64,000 nt of DNA from Platanthera guangdongensis (lineage: Eukaryota; Streptophyta; Magnoliopsida; Asparagales; Orchidaceae): the NCBI GenBank assembly GCA_039583875.1, contig CM077165.1:72714757-72778756 (forward strand). Direction: 5' to 3'. The notes below the pieces were generated by a model. That model saw only the letters and a program-made list of their open reading frames with translations, had not been told where the DNA came from and ran no database searches. The first letter of the stretch is position 1. Every line of letters starts with the position of its first letter. The translations under genes and the position numbers were made by a program. Shown here in pieces: positions 43,739 through 54,746 of this stretch.

Positions 43739-46700
43739 TTACATAAAGGAAATACATACAAAACCAAAATTTGTACCTGAGCGGAACAACTCCGGATACT
43801 CGTCAAGCATAGTCTGCTCTCGCTCCCAAGAGAGCTCCTCACGACCGCAATTGTCCCACCGGACCTTGACCATCCTGATCTCTTTATTGCGTAGCCGCTT
43901 GACCTCCGAGTCCTCAATCCGCACGGGCTTGACCTTTGTCGTTAGCCCACTATCCACCGGCACTTGATCGACCGCGATCACTTGCGTAGGCTCTTGTACC
44001 GCCTTTCGAAGCACCGAAATGTGGAATACATCGTGTAAACCACTAAGCTCCATTGAAAGCTTCAACCTATAGGCCGCTTCTCCAACTCGCTCCAGAACCT
44101 CAAACGGTCCAAGGTATCTTTGGCTTAGCTTTTTCAATCGTTGCACCCGCGAGACACCCTTGAACGGCTTGATCTTTAAGTATACATAATCGCCCACAGC
44201 GAACTCCACGTTCCTGTGCTTGGCATTATAGTACTTTGCTTGCCGGTCCTGAGCGATAAGCAACCTCTCCCGATTGGTTCTCACCAAAGAAGTAGCACCC
44301 TCTACTTCCGATCGCTTATACAACTTTGACTCACCCGTTTCTATCCAAGACAACGGCGTGCGACATCTTCTACCATATAGGGCCTCGAAAGGCGCCATCT
44401 GAATACTTTCTTGGTAGCTGTTGTTGTATGCGAACTCCACCAAATAAAGGTGGTCTTCCCATTGCTTTCCAAAATCTAAGACACACATGCGAAGCATATC
44501 TTCCATGGTTCTATTGACCCTCTCGGTCTGCCCATCCGTTTGCGGATGGAAGGCTGTGCTGAACTTCAACTTAGTTCCCAACATTTGCTGCACAAGCCTC
44601 CAATCATTGGACGTGAACCGCCCATCTCGGTCACTCACGATGCTGCGGGGCACACCATGAAGCCGTGCAATGTTATCCACATAAAGCTTTGCCAGCTTCT
44701 CCACCGGATCATCCTTCCTATGCGGAATAAAATGCGACACCTTCGTTAATCGATCCACGACCACCCAAATGGCGTCGTTCCCCTTTTGCGACCTTGGCAA
44801 ACCGTGCACAAAGTCCATAGAGATGTCGTCGAATTTCCACTCCGGAATAGGCAAGGACTTAAGAAATCCTCCCGGCTTTTGGCACTCCGCCTTTACCAAG
44901 GCGCAAGTTTGGCACTTCGCTATGTAGAGCGCTACATCCTTTTCTAAACCCGGCCACCAAAATAGTTTCTTCACATCACGGTACATCTTCGTGCTCCCCG
45001 GGTGAATCGAGTACTTGGTATGGTGCGCCTCGTACAACAACTCCACCCGTAAATTGCCCACACTTGGGACGCACAGACGACCGTCTTTCCAAAGCAATCC
45101 GTCCTCCACGACGAATTGGGAATTTGACCCATCCAGAGCCTCTATCATGAACTGCTTCATATGAGCATCCATATCCAAAGCCTGCCGAATCCGATCAGCC
45201 AGGTCATATTGGACTTCAGTCCAATTCAGAACTGCTTCAGCACTTGCTTGTCTGTCCACACAAACAATCTCCAACGCCTCCAACTCCCGCACCAACCGCT
45301 CATCATGCACCGATAGCCAATTGGCTTGAGCTGGGGCTCGGCGACTCAACGCGTCCGCAACCACATTCCCTTTGCTAGGCACGTAGTGGATCTTGAATGT
45401 ATAGTCCCCCAGGAACTCCATCCACCTACGCTGCCGCATATTCAGATCCTTCTGATCAATTAGATACTTTAGGCTCGTGTAATCGGTGTAGATATCAATC
45501 TTCACACCGTACAAATAGTGTCTCCACAGCTTCAAGGCAAAAATCACGGCCGCTAACTCCAAGTCATGGACCGGATAATTCCTCTCGTGCACTTTTAGCT
45601 GTCTCGAGCCATAAGCTATCACGCTTCCGTGTTGCAGTAGCACGCAACCCAAACAGCTGCCTGAAGCATCGCTATATATCTCATAGCATTCGGTTCCACA
45701 TGGCGAACTCAGCACAGGCGCCGTGGTCAACCGACACTTCAGTTCCTCAAAAGCTCGCGCGCACTCCGGCGTCCAAACGAACTTATGCTCCTTCCTCGTC
45801 AAAGTAGTGAGAGGTAACGCTATCCGCGAGAAGTTCTCTACGAAGCGCCTATAATAACCGGCAAGCCCCAAAAAGCTCCGGACTTCTGCTACCGTAGCAA
45901 GCTCAGGCCACTCCCGTATCGCAACAATCTTCGCCGGATCCACAGCAATACCCTCTCCACTCACTATATGCCCGAGGAACGCCACTGAGGATAGCCAGAA
46001 CTCGCACTTCGAGAACTTGGCATACAACTGATTTCTCCTTAGCGTCTCCAACACCTCATGAAGATGCTTGAAGTGATCTTCCTCACTTTGCGAGTACACC
46101 AAAATATCGTCGATGAAGACGATCACGAAATGGTCCAAGTACTCCCTGAACGTCCTGTTCATCAAATCCATGAATACTGACGGCGCATTAGTCAGCCCAA
46201 ACGGCATGACCGTAAACTCATAATGCCCGTACCTCGTACTAAACGCTGTCTTCGGGATATCACTCTCCCTTATCCGCAGCTGATAGTACCCAGACTTGAG
46301 ATCCAACTTCGAGTACACCGTCGACCCGACTAACTGATCAAAGAGATCATCAATCCGAGGGATCGGGTACTTGTTCTTCTCAGTTAGCTTGTTTAGCTCC
46401 GGATAATCAATACAAAGCCTCAAGCTTCCGTCCTTCTTCTTAACAAAGAGGACCGGTGCGCTCCAAGGCGAAGAACTCGGGCGCACATACCCTTGCTCCA
46501 ACAACTCTTGCAGTTGAACTTTCAGCTCCGCCATTTCCTTAGGCGCTAGCCGATACGGAGATCGTGACACAGGCTTTGCACCTGGCACTAGCTCGATCGT
46601 AAAATCTATCTCCCGCTGAGGCGGGGCTCCAGGAAGATCTGCGGGGAACACATCAGGGTATTCCGATACCACTGAAATACAATCCAACGCGGGCTTCGGC

Positions 46701-47182
46701 TTTGCAACCTCCACTAGTGTAAAGAACAGTTCTGCTCCAGCACGAACCGCCTTCACCACCTGAAGAGCAGACATCAATGTCTTGCTCGACCCCTTTAAGC
46801 CCGTAAACGTCGTCTCACGACTCGCTCCCAGCTTAACTTCCTTGCTACCGCAATCTATATGGGCCTGCTGCTCCGAGAGCCAGTCCATGCCAAATATGAC
46901 GTCGAACTCCACTAACGGAAGTAAAGACGCCCGCAGGTCGAACTCCTGCTCCCCAATACGAGTCTTAACATCGCAGATCCTATCCGCTCGCATCGAACAC
47001 CCATTGGGCAACAACACATCCAACTTATCCTTCGCCATCGAAGAAGGGACTCCGATGCGTGATATAAATCCTTCGGACAAGAAGGAGTGTGAGGCTCCCG
47101 TATCGAAGAGTGCTCGTGCCGGATTTTCACAAATCAATACAAATCCTAAACAAGTAGTGGTAAGGTAACATGTGCATAACAA
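43739..47182 (-). CDS. Tekay-like Pol polyprotein, 1147 codons, open
   Basis: Protease ([12 protein letters not shown], residues 24-35), reverse transcriptase (about 200-400; FIDDILVYS with the FIDD at 356-359), RNase H (about 500-620; [15 protein letters not shown]), integrase HHCC zinc region (H720, H727, C757, C760), integrase core with D790, D851 and E887, GPF motif and a chromodomain-like tail ([16 protein letters not shown]). No stop interrupts it. The listed frame starts at a TTG, so the true start is probably not here: it is more likely joined to Gag through a 76-nt intron (47146-47221), with pol coding then beginning at about 47145. Two unusual residues are Pro in CIDYPELNK, where Arg is usual, and Tyr in YTDYTSLKY, where His is usual. 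It may therefore be open but not fully active. Confidence 0.9.
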   Translation of the reverse strand: MLCTCYLTTTCLGFVLICENPARALFDTGASHSFLSEGFISRIGVPSSMAKDKLDVLLPNGCSMRADRICDVKTRIGEQEFDLRASLLPLVEFDVIFGMDWLSEQQAHIDCGSKEVKLGASRETTFTGLKGSSKTLMSALQVVKAVRAGAELFFTLVEVAKPKPALDCISVVSEYPDVFPADLPGAPPQREIDFTIELVPGAKPVSRSPYRLAPKEMAELKVQLQELLEQGYVRPSSSPWSAPVLFVKKKDGSLRLCIDYPELNKLTEKNKYPIPRIDDLFDQLVGSTVYSKLDLKSGYYQLRIRESDIPKTAFSTRYGHYEFTVMPFGLTNAPSVFMDLMNRTFREYLDHFVIVFIDDILVYSQSEEDHFKHLHEVLETLRRNQLYAKFSKCEFWLSSVAFLGHIVSGEGIAVDPAKIVAIREWPELATVAEVRSFLGLAGYYRRFVENFSRIALPLTTLTRKEHKFVWTPECARAFEELKCRLTTAPVLSSPCGTECYEIYSDASGSCLGCVLLQHGSVIAYGSRQLKVHERNYPVHDLELAAVIFALKLWRHYLYGVKIDIYTDYTSLKYLIDQKDLNMRQRRWMEFLGDYTFKIHYVPSKGNVVADALSRRAPAQANWLSVHDERLVRELEALEIVCVDRQASAEAVLNWTEVQYDLADRIRQALDMDAHMKQFMIEALDGSNSQFVVEDGLLWKDGRLCVPSVGNLRVELLYEAHHTKYSIHPGSTKMYRDVKKLFWWPGLEKDVALYIAKCQTCALVKAECQKPGGFLKSLPIPEWKFDDISMDFVHGLPRSQKGNDAIWVVVDRLTKVSHFIPHRKDDPVEKLAKLYVDNIARLHGVPRSIVSDRDGRFTSNDWRLVQQMLGTKLKFSTAFHPQTDGQTERVNRTMEDMLRMCVLDFGKQWEDHLYLVEFAYNNSYQESIQMAPFEALYGRRCRTPLSWIETGESKLYKRSEVEGATSLVRTNRERLLIAQDRQAKYYNAKHRNVEFAVGDYVYLKIKPFKGVSRVQRLKKLSQRYLGPFEVLERVGEAAYRLKLSMELSGLHDVFHISVLRKAVQEPTQVIAVDQVPVDSGLTTKVKPVRIEDSEVKRLRNKEIRMVKVRWDNCGREELSWEREQTMLDEYPELFRSGTNFGFVCISFM

Positions 47183-47221
47183 GTATTTAAATAAATTGAC
47201 TTGCTATAAATTAAACCGTAC
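47146..47221 (-). other. Candidate 76-nt intron between Gag and protease
   Basis: Minus-strand donor ACAG|GTACGG at 47221 and acceptor ACTTGTTTAG at 47146. The interval is much richer in A+T than the flanking exons and has CTTAC as a possible branch site about 20 nt before the acceptor. Without splicing, Gag ends at a TAA just inside this interval and pol is in another frame. With it, the Gag frame VVTG runs directly into pol FVLICENP. Confidence 0.6.
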
Positions 47222-48365
47222 CTGTCACCACATCAGCTTGTTTAATGGCCTCCTGTTGGCCAAGATTATAGACCCTTGGTTGGGCCGGAGCATAATGGGA
47301 TGCGGTCGACTCCACCGCCTTTCCCTTCTCTTCATAAGTAGCTCCCGGCTTTCTCTCGGACTTAGGACGTCCGCTCCAACAATCACGGGCAAAATGCCCC
47401 GTCTTTCCACATGTAAAGCACGCGCCCGGGGTCCGACTCGTAGTCGCCCCAGAAGCACTAGAAGGAGCTGGACCCGAAGTCCTATGCTTCTTGAAAGCCC
47501 TCCGATAGCCGGACTTTGAAGTAGTCGGCACTTTAAACTCAGATTTTCTATCTCCCAAGCCTTTCTTCGCTTGCACATTCTTCATGTCCTTCTCCAAGGA
47601 CCGGGCAGTATTGACCAAGGTTAAGAAACCCTGCGTCATCGGCCCCGAGAGTAACCACCTCAACTCGTCTCTCAACCCTTCGTAGAAACGATTAGTCTTG
47701 CGCTCCTCATCCATGATGGTGGAGCTAGCATAACGACTCAAACGCGTAAACTCGTGGAGATATTCATCCACGCTTCTCTCGCCCTGAACCAACTTCAGGA
47801 ACTCATTCTCCATCGAAATTCTCTGAGTAGAGGGGAGGTATCTTGCTAAGAACAATCCCGAGAACTCTTCCATCGGAACGTCTATCAGTTGTCTACCTCT
47901 CAAATGATGCAGCTCCAATCCTTCCCACCACATCCTCGCTTCACCGTCCAGCAGGAACGTAGCGATGGTGGTCATTTGCCATTCCTCCGTCTTCGTCGCT
48001 GTCATGACTCTCTTCACCCTGGAGAGCCAATCTTCAGCCTGAGATGGGGTTCCCAACACCGAGAATAACGGAGGGTTAAAGCTCGTTACATGCTTTAGCT
48101 ACCTCTCAGTTGCACTCCTTGGCACTACCGGTTCTACAACCACTTGCTCCACCCTCCTCGGCTCAGCCTCTTGCAGAGGTTCTTGCTCCATCACGGGAGC
48201 GGGCTGCTGCGCTTGCCTTCTAGGCTGCGCATTGATCACGGCCAACACCGCTTCAGCCACCAATCGTATATTTTCAGCCGACAGAGGTGTTGTAGGAGCA
48301 ACATCCGGTGCACTACTAGCCTCAGAAACTCGGAGTTCTGACGGCCCAACACCACTTCTGGTCAC
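47211..48365 (-). pseudogene. Gag of the Tekay element (one internal TAG)
   Basis: One reading frame covers this interval except for TAG at 48101-48099, followed by LKHVTSFNPP. The Gag domain (QAEDWLSRVKRVMTATKTEE; GLELHHLRGRQL; FLARYLPSTQRISMENEF) precedes one CCHC knuckle (CFTCGKTGHFARDC, residues 214-227 counted from 48059). The N-terminal part reads MTRSGVGPSELRVSEA from a GTG; no convincing ATG is seen, and the leader up to 48589 holds another short frame, so the true start is uncertain. The last codons lie in the candidate intron. Confidence 0.85.
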
Positions 48366-48571
48366 CTATAGTGGTACAAAACACCGTTAAGCGACCAAAT
48401 AAATTGCAAACAGCAATTATAGGAACACGCAGGTTCCTCAAACACGAGTATTTTCATTCCTAAGTGGACATTCATGGGTTCTTTTACCATTATAACGATG
48501 ACGCACGCAATGTGCTCACCACTCCTTAAAAAGAATTCGCCCACGAATTCAGTTTAAGCCCAACCAAAACC

Positions 48572-48586
48572 AGCAGTCTGATACCA
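48572..48586 (-). other. Primer-binding site of the Tekay element
   Basis: TGGTATCAGACTGCT on the minus strand, 3 nt from the 5' LTR. The first 10 bases fit initiator tRNA-Met. Confidence 0.85.
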
Positions 48587-48589
48587 AAT

Positions 48590-51022
48590 TGTAACACCCC
48601 CTATCCGTCGCATAGTATATAGCAGTAGGTCCGGCCGGGGCCCGACGCCATATACCACAGACAGACCGGGTGGTTACTTATGGAAACCATCCAACCAATC
48701 TCAACGTCCTACACTGAGCATTCTAGCGGAAGCAGTTTATAAAGGTTGTAAACAAGAACCCAGCAACAAGCACGAATGTCCACTAGTACAACTTAGGAAT
48801 ATTATTACAAAATACTCAAAACTAGCCTTAAGGCCATACAAAACTGATTCACTTGATTATTACATGTTTTACAAACCTCGGCACGCAGGCCGGTCACACA
48901 TGAATAAAGCAGAAAACACTTCTACTTGGGCCTTCGAGGGCCAGCTTCGCAAAAAGGGCTTTAGCCCGCTATTGACCGCTTGGTCCAGCTGCACTTGCAA
49001 GCGACAAACCACCGCACGGTGGCAAAACAAGGCAACGGTCAGCAATGCTGACCAAATTATAACGATCCCGCCCCCAACTCGGGGCGGCGATGCTCCTTCC
49101 CTGCATTTCATTAGCATAAGCGAGCAATTTATATAACCATAGCCATTTCATCACAGGCGTTGGCTCGCACGGCCACACGCCCCGTGCACTCAGGGCACAT
49201 TCTCGGTGAACCGGTCGATGTCACGTCAATTAAAGCCATTAACATTCCGGACTCACCACCGCCACTTAGACGGCCAAACCTATGAGCAATTCGTCTTCCT
49301 GGCCTGGGTCACGACAATTCAAGCCATTGACCGCCGAAGACCCTACTCTATGCCAACGGTAAGTGCCACGTGCCTTTAGGTCTCTTTAAACCGAACGACA
49401 TAGAACGGGTACGGTTCCATCTAACCCGTGCTCACACCGCAACGGCAATTTAAGCCATTTGCGCGGGTCAAACTTCCACCGAGTCCCATTTCCATCACAA
49501 GTCACATAACCCCGTTATGTTCAAGTTGGCTCTCAAGCCACCAAGTTGGCAAGATCTCGTATCCGCCCAGTTTCCGGGTGCACCTTTGGGTTAGTCCCCA
49601 GGCTCAGTACGCGTGGCAAGATTCCTTCTCGAACCATATATCCGCCCAGTTTTCTACGGGTGCACCGAATGCTCGGTCATTAGTCCCCAAGGTTCTCCTG
49701 ACAAGCTCGGCATCCGATCATAACCTGCTTACCACGTCAATCTGCAACCGCGTAGAAAACCCGAAAAACAACCAATAGCGCGGAGTCTTCTCCGGCCTTA
49801 TGCAATGCAACATCACCGATCCAGACTAACATGTCCGGGTAGGCTTCACACATCATGCCTATGTCCGTTCTCGCATACGGACGCTACACAACGGGGACTT
49901 TACATATCTACCAGAAGGAACGCCTCCAACTCTCCGCAAACTCGCGAGAGCGGGCTTCCTATGCTAAGAAAGAGAGCTATTCATGCTCAAGATGAGGATC
50001 GTTACCCTTGCGTTCCTCTTTGGCGCCATCGAAAAGTAATCGGATGGAAATGACCGCACTAGCGTTGCCTCCGCGAATCCGGAGTCGGCTTGCGATTCAG
50101 AGCTCCGAAGCTCCTCCAATGGCGGATCTAGCTCCTATTCCATTCTTGGCTCTCCTCTTTCTCTAAAGACTTAGAGAGATGAAAAGTGAAGGAAAGTGAT
50201 GGATTTCTAAGTCAACTCACGGGTATATCCTCTCAGGAACAACCCCCAGCCGTTGGATCTCAACCTAAGAAAACGAACGGCTTTGATTCGGGGCTAAAAT
50301 GCCCAATCTGGACCGAACACGGCCTGGCACACGCCCGTGTCCAGGGCCATGTGCCGCATTCGCCGTCAAAATCGAATCTCCTGGACCCTCACACGGGTAT
50401 CGAACACGCCCGTGTTCGAGCTGACACGCCCGTGTTCCACCTGACACGGCCGTGTAGCCGGCCGTGTACACCATGATTTTCCCCCCATTTTCAACCCGAG
50501 CACTGCACGGGTTCTAGGACACGCCCGTGTCCTTGCCCGTGTCACTTTGACACGCCTGGACCCCAGGCCATGTACACGGGACATTTCGTCGAGGGAAGAT
50601 CGACGACTTGATGACACGGCCTTGGACACGCCCGTATCCTAGGCCGTGTTCCTTGTCTCGACGATCGTCGAGTGAATCTCGACGACTCCCCGGGACGAAC
50701 GTCGACACGGGTCGACACGCCCTGCGACACGCCCGTGTCGTAGGCCGTGTTGCCCATTCTCGACGAATCGTCGAGTATAACTCGACGACTTCACGGCTAA
50801 GTGTCGACACGGGTCGACACGCCCTGCGACACGCCCGTATCGCAGGCCGTGTGCCCACTCTCGACGAATCGTCGAGTAAAACTCGACGACTTCGCGGCTA
50901 AGTGTCGACACACGCTTGACACGCCCTGGGACACGCCCGTGTCCCAGGCCGTGTGCCTGCTGCCAGAACCCAAACTGGCCCAAAATGTCCCCCTTTGCTC
51001 CTTTGAGTTTCGGGGCGTTACA
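48590..51022 (-). repeat. 5' LTR of the Tekay element, 2433 bp
   Basis: It matches 41400-43703 almost base for base, with scattered substitutions and one extra segment of about 128 bp at 49600-49735. Right end GCGTTACA is followed by the target-site duplication GTTAC. Confidence 0.95.
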
Positions 51023-51027
51023 GTTAC

Positions 51028-52521
51028 TGAGAAAGTCACTCCTCCTAAGAAGAAAAGGAATATAGCTCCTGTGGCACAAGAGTCCTCCAGCAGTTCTGGG
51101 AGTGAAGAACAGGTTGTTTTCACTCCTGATGATCATGAGGAAGTGCCTGCAGTGAAGTCTCCTGCTCCTCCAGCTGATGCTGAGATCCAGGGGGAGCTGC
51201 CTCCAGCTAGCCCCATCCACAGGGATCAAAGCCAGGGGGAGCCTCCAGTTGTAGAAGAACCCTCTACACTGGATAGTGAGCAAGCCACCACCATCATACA
51301 AGAGGTACTCACTGACCTAAAAACTTTAGAATATCTTATAAAAGATGCTGATTTGTCTGATGTTCCTCAGCAAACTCAGCTGCCTAGTCAAGCTCCAGAT
51401 GTTGTTATAGAAGACACATCTGCTGTTGAAGTAATTCCTGATCCTGTGGTTGAAGAACCAAGAACTTCTCCAGCTTCTTCACCTCCTGAATACACCATGG
51501 AAGACTTGTTCCTAAATCTTGATCAAGCAGATTTTGACAAGGAAATTGATGCTGCTGAAGGAGAGAATGCTGCTGCTGAGGGGGAGCAAATGCAAGTTCT
51601 GGAAGAGCCTTTAAGGCCAGAAAATGAGAAGGCACCTGATGTGCAAGCTGACAGACCTCAAAGCCCTAAGGAGAGGGTTGACATAGCCAACACTTCTGCC
51701 TCTGAAGATGAGGAGAGTGCTAGGGCAAAGAAGAAGAAATTGTATGTCTTTAAAAGGAGAAGTCGGAGTTATAAGAAAGCTCTGCAATCTATAGCCCCAC
51801 AGCCTATAGTTCAACAAGCTCCAACTATTGATTATAGTGCTTTACTGATTGCATTGCAGATTAAAATGGATGAACAAAGAAAAGCCATAGAGGCTTATGT
51901 TGATACAGGGCACAGATCATTACAGTTTGATCTTGCCCAAGATATAAAGTCTATAAGGTTTGAAATGAACCTTAACAAAAAGGAAATGACTGATTGCTTC
52001 CACAAAGGTGGAAATGCAGTGGTGTATTTGGCAACACACCAGGAGAAGATAAAGGCACAGGTAGATGATATAGCATTGAAACAAGGATATGTTCTTGAGA
52101 ATCAATTAAGAATGAATGACAATTTGACTGAATCCCATAATGCTATAGTCACTGAGTTGAAGAACAAGGCTGCTGAACCCTCTACTTCTACTGCTGTTAT
52201 TAAAGCTGATTTTGATAAAGTATTCCAAGAGGAAATTACTGCTGTAAAGACTGCTATCCAAGCCTCCCAGAAGGTCATATCTGAACAACTTCAAAAGCTA
52301 AAACCTTACTTTAAAGATGGAATCAGGTACTTGGACAGTCAGATCAGATTTCAAAAGGATGATATCAGAGATCACATGGCTAGAGAAGTCATAAAGGGGG
52401 AGAGAGTACTAGTCAAGGCAAGCTCTGAACATGCTAAGTGGATATCAAATTCCATCAGAGCTACACTTGGATACCCTCCTCTGTGTGATGACCAAGATAT
52501 TGTTGAATCAGGCATTAACCC
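51028..52521 (+). pseudogene. ORF3 of SIRE A, part between the two insertions
   Basis: It continues the frame left at 41399. It has the basic motif PPKKKRN (the last base differs from PKKKRK in element B), SSSSSGSEEQVVF, a long acidic Pro/Glu-rich segment, KKKKLYVFKRRSRSYKKALQ, then a probable coiled-coil region (FDLAQDIKSIRFEMNLNKKE; HNAIVTELKNK) and the conserved block VIKGERVLVKASSEHAKWIS. It stops being ORF3 at GINP, where SIRE element B begins. The frame is open throughout this stretch. Confidence 0.85.
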
Positions 52522-52666
52522 TATTGGGTACATTGGTCAAATATACCTGATTTGAAGAAGCCTCACCTAACTCAATGATATACATCATAATGTATTTGAT
52601 GTTTGTTTGAGTTACTTGTGCAGGTTAGGTACTCACTGGACTGAAGCTAAAAGTTTCTAAGTCCAT

Positions 52667-53580
52667 GTGTCGACACCCAGAGGGAAAGTGTCGACACTTG
52701 AGAAAGCTTGTGTCGACACCCAGACAATCAGTGTCGACACTTGGAGTAATTGTGTCGACACCTGAGAAGAAGAGTCGACACCAGATAGAAAGTGTCGACA
52801 CTTGGAGCTGTGTCGACACTCAGTGAAGAAGAATGCAGAAAAGCTGTGTCGACACTTAGCAGAAGTGTCGACACCTAGAAGAGCTGAGTCTACATCAGAA
52901 AGTGTCGACACTTGGAGTTGTGTCGACACTCAGCAAAATTCTGCAGAGACTAAGGACAAGTGTCGACACTCAACACAATGTGTCGACACTCAATCAGCAG
53001 AGTCAACATATGAAGAATGTGTCGACACTCAGCACAATGTGTCGACACACACTCAAAGGAGTCAACACTTGAAGTATGTGTCGACACTCAGCACAATGTG
53101 TCGACACACAACCAGAAGAGTCAACACTTGAAGAAAGTGTCGACACCCAGCACAATGTGTCGACACTTAGTTGAAGACTCTACACTTGAAGACTTGTGTC
53201 GACACAAGGAGCTGTGTCGACACTTAGCAGAGAACAGAAAAGTTTACAAAATATTCTAAGTACAAGTGTCGACACTAAGGGAATGTGTCGACACTCAGCT
53301 GAAGAAACAAAATTGAAGACTTGTGTCGACACCAAGAAGCAGTGTCGACACTTGACAGTTTCAACACATGAAGATGTGTCGACACAAAGGAGATGTGTCG
53401 ACACTTAGAAGAATTCAACAAGTTACAGAAGATCAAGTACTTGTGTCGACACTTAATTTCAGTGTCGACACTTGAAGAAGAATCTGTGTCGAGACATACA
53501 AGGAGTTGTGTCGACACCTTGTAGACTTGTGTCGACACTTACACAACATGTGTCGACACTTGGTCTATAAGTGTCGACAC
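52667..53580. repeat. GTGTCGACAC palindrome ladder in SIRE B LTR
   Basis: About 33 perfect copies with the same spacing pattern as in element A. Pairs about 20 bp apart alternate with gaps of about 38-40 bp that hold decayed copies (GTCAACAC, GTCTACAC). Confidence 0.95.
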
Positions 53581-53736
53581 TTAAGAACAGAAAGTCTCGA
53601 CACTATCTGACAGTTAGAGAATTTCAAGAAGTGACTGATTGATATGACAGCTGCCGATCCAGCCGGTCTACAGCAACTGTCAAGGAAGTCAGAAGTCTGT
53701 TATGAACCGGATCAGCCGGTTACCATGAAGAAGGCC

Positions 53737-53744
53737 TATAAATA
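53737..53744 (+). promoter_or_regulatory. TATA box of SIRE B LTR
   Basis: TATAAATA within GGCCTATAAATAGGCAC, about 155 bp after the last palindrome. Confidence 0.8.
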
Positions 53745-54632
53745 GGCACAGACTGTTTACAGAAAGTGGTTGTTAATGCAGAAGTTGTTGAAAGGATTAA
53801 TCTAAGAGAATTGTTCAAGTGGTTGTTGATCAAGCTATCCAAGTGATACAAATCAAGAAGATCTTGCTGTTCAACAGCAGATCTAAGAAGTTGGAGAGAG
53901 AGAGCTCCAATCAAGAATTCAGTCTTTGGAACTAAGGCTGAGAAGAAGGATTCAGAATCATCTGGATCTCAAGAAGCAGAGGTCAAGGATCAACTGCAGA
54001 GGATTCAGACTAATTCAGTTCTACTCAAGAAGCTTTGAAGGAAGCTAAGTCAGTTTGGATCTAGCTGAGTTCTTCCAAGAACTCTTCAAGAAACTCTCAA
54101 CTCCTCTCTTATTTCTGAGTTGTAGAGTTAGTTATTGTAATTCAATTTTAACTTGTAGGATCCATTGGATCTGAGAGAATTGTAAGCCTATATTATAAAG
54201 GCTGAGGGTAGGGCTTGGTTGCCTGAGTGTAGGAGTTGAAGAACTCTGAGTGTAGGCCTTGATTGGCTGAGTGTAGGCCTGGGTGGCTGAGTGTAGGCCT
54301 TGGTGGCTGAGTGTAAGGCTTTGGGCCTGAGGTGTAGGAACCTAGTTGGGTTCTGAGATAGTGGAGAAGTTTGGCCGAATCTAGTACACTGCTAGATAGG
54401 CGAAGGGGGAAAGTGGATGTACCCAAAGATTGGGGAACCACTATAAATTTGTGTGTCTGTTGTGTTGTGCTGTGCTGTGCTGTGGATTAGCAGTTTATAT
54501 TTTATTATAACTGTGCTGTCCTGTAGAAATCTGTGAAATAACTGTGTTGCTGCCAACAAAGTTTCAAAAAGGTTTAGGTCACCTATTCACCCCCCCCCCC
54601 CCTCTAGGTGTTTAGGTACCATATCTTTCAAG

Positions 54633-54647
54633 TGGTATCAGAGGGAG
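54633..54647 (+). other. Primer-binding site, SIRE B
   Basis: TGGTATCAGAGGGAG. The first 11 bases fit initiator tRNA-Met; bases 12-13 (GG) differ from element A (CC). Confidence 0.85.
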
Positions 54648-54746
54648 GTTCCTCAAAACAAGGACTAACAGTCTAAGGAGATCCTGTTTGGCAGAAACAG
54701 TCTAAGTCAGAAAACAGATTCAAGAAATTCAAGAACTTCAAGAAAC

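Larger units (their letters stand above)
41400..51022 (-). mobile_element. Tekay-like chromovirus, complete and nearly intact
   Basis: LTRs 41400-43703 and 48590-51022 both start TGTAACACCCC and end GCGTTACA on the plus strand. The flanking 5 bp GTTAC (41395-41399 and 51023-51027) are an exact target-site duplication inside SIRE A ORF3. Primer-binding site at 48572-48586 and polypurine tract at about 43704-43722 show minus-strand orientation. Gag has one stop; pol is a single long frame. The two LTRs are nearly identical except for a roughly 128-bp difference near 42410 / 49600, so the insertion is recent. Same family as the old copy at 3564-6428. Confidence 0.95.
33427..52521 (+). mobile_element. 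SIRE-type copia element A (interrupted; continues beyond window)
   Basis: 5' LTR 33427-35629, primer-binding site, gag, pol, a palindrome-rich spacer and a third ORF are in the order of SIRE elements with an extra ORF. The 5-bp sequence before the LTR is CATAC. ORF3 is split by the Tekay element (41400-51022) and again by SIRE element B from 52522. The remaining ORF3 tail and the 3' LTR should lie beyond 64000. Coding damage is mostly base substitutions giving stops, plus an internal deletion at about 41215 that removed the ORF3 promoter region and N-terminus. Confidence 0.85.
52522..54630 (+). repeat. 5' LTR of SIRE element B, 2109 bp
   Basis: TATTGGGTACATTGG ... ACCATATCTTTCA. The first bases read TA instead of TG; the 3' LTR has TGTTGGG at 63617. 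About 33 perfect GTGTCGACAC copies lie at 52667-53580. A C run is at about 54590-54602. Confidence 0.9.

Noticed and set aside
52522..54630. This LTR as a shared LTR of a tandem SIRE A-SIRE B array
   Set aside because: It pairs with the 3' LTR at 63617 at about 99 percent, and it starts abruptly inside ORF3 of element A without a polypurine tract, which fits insertion of B into A better. The sequence beyond the window could still overturn this.
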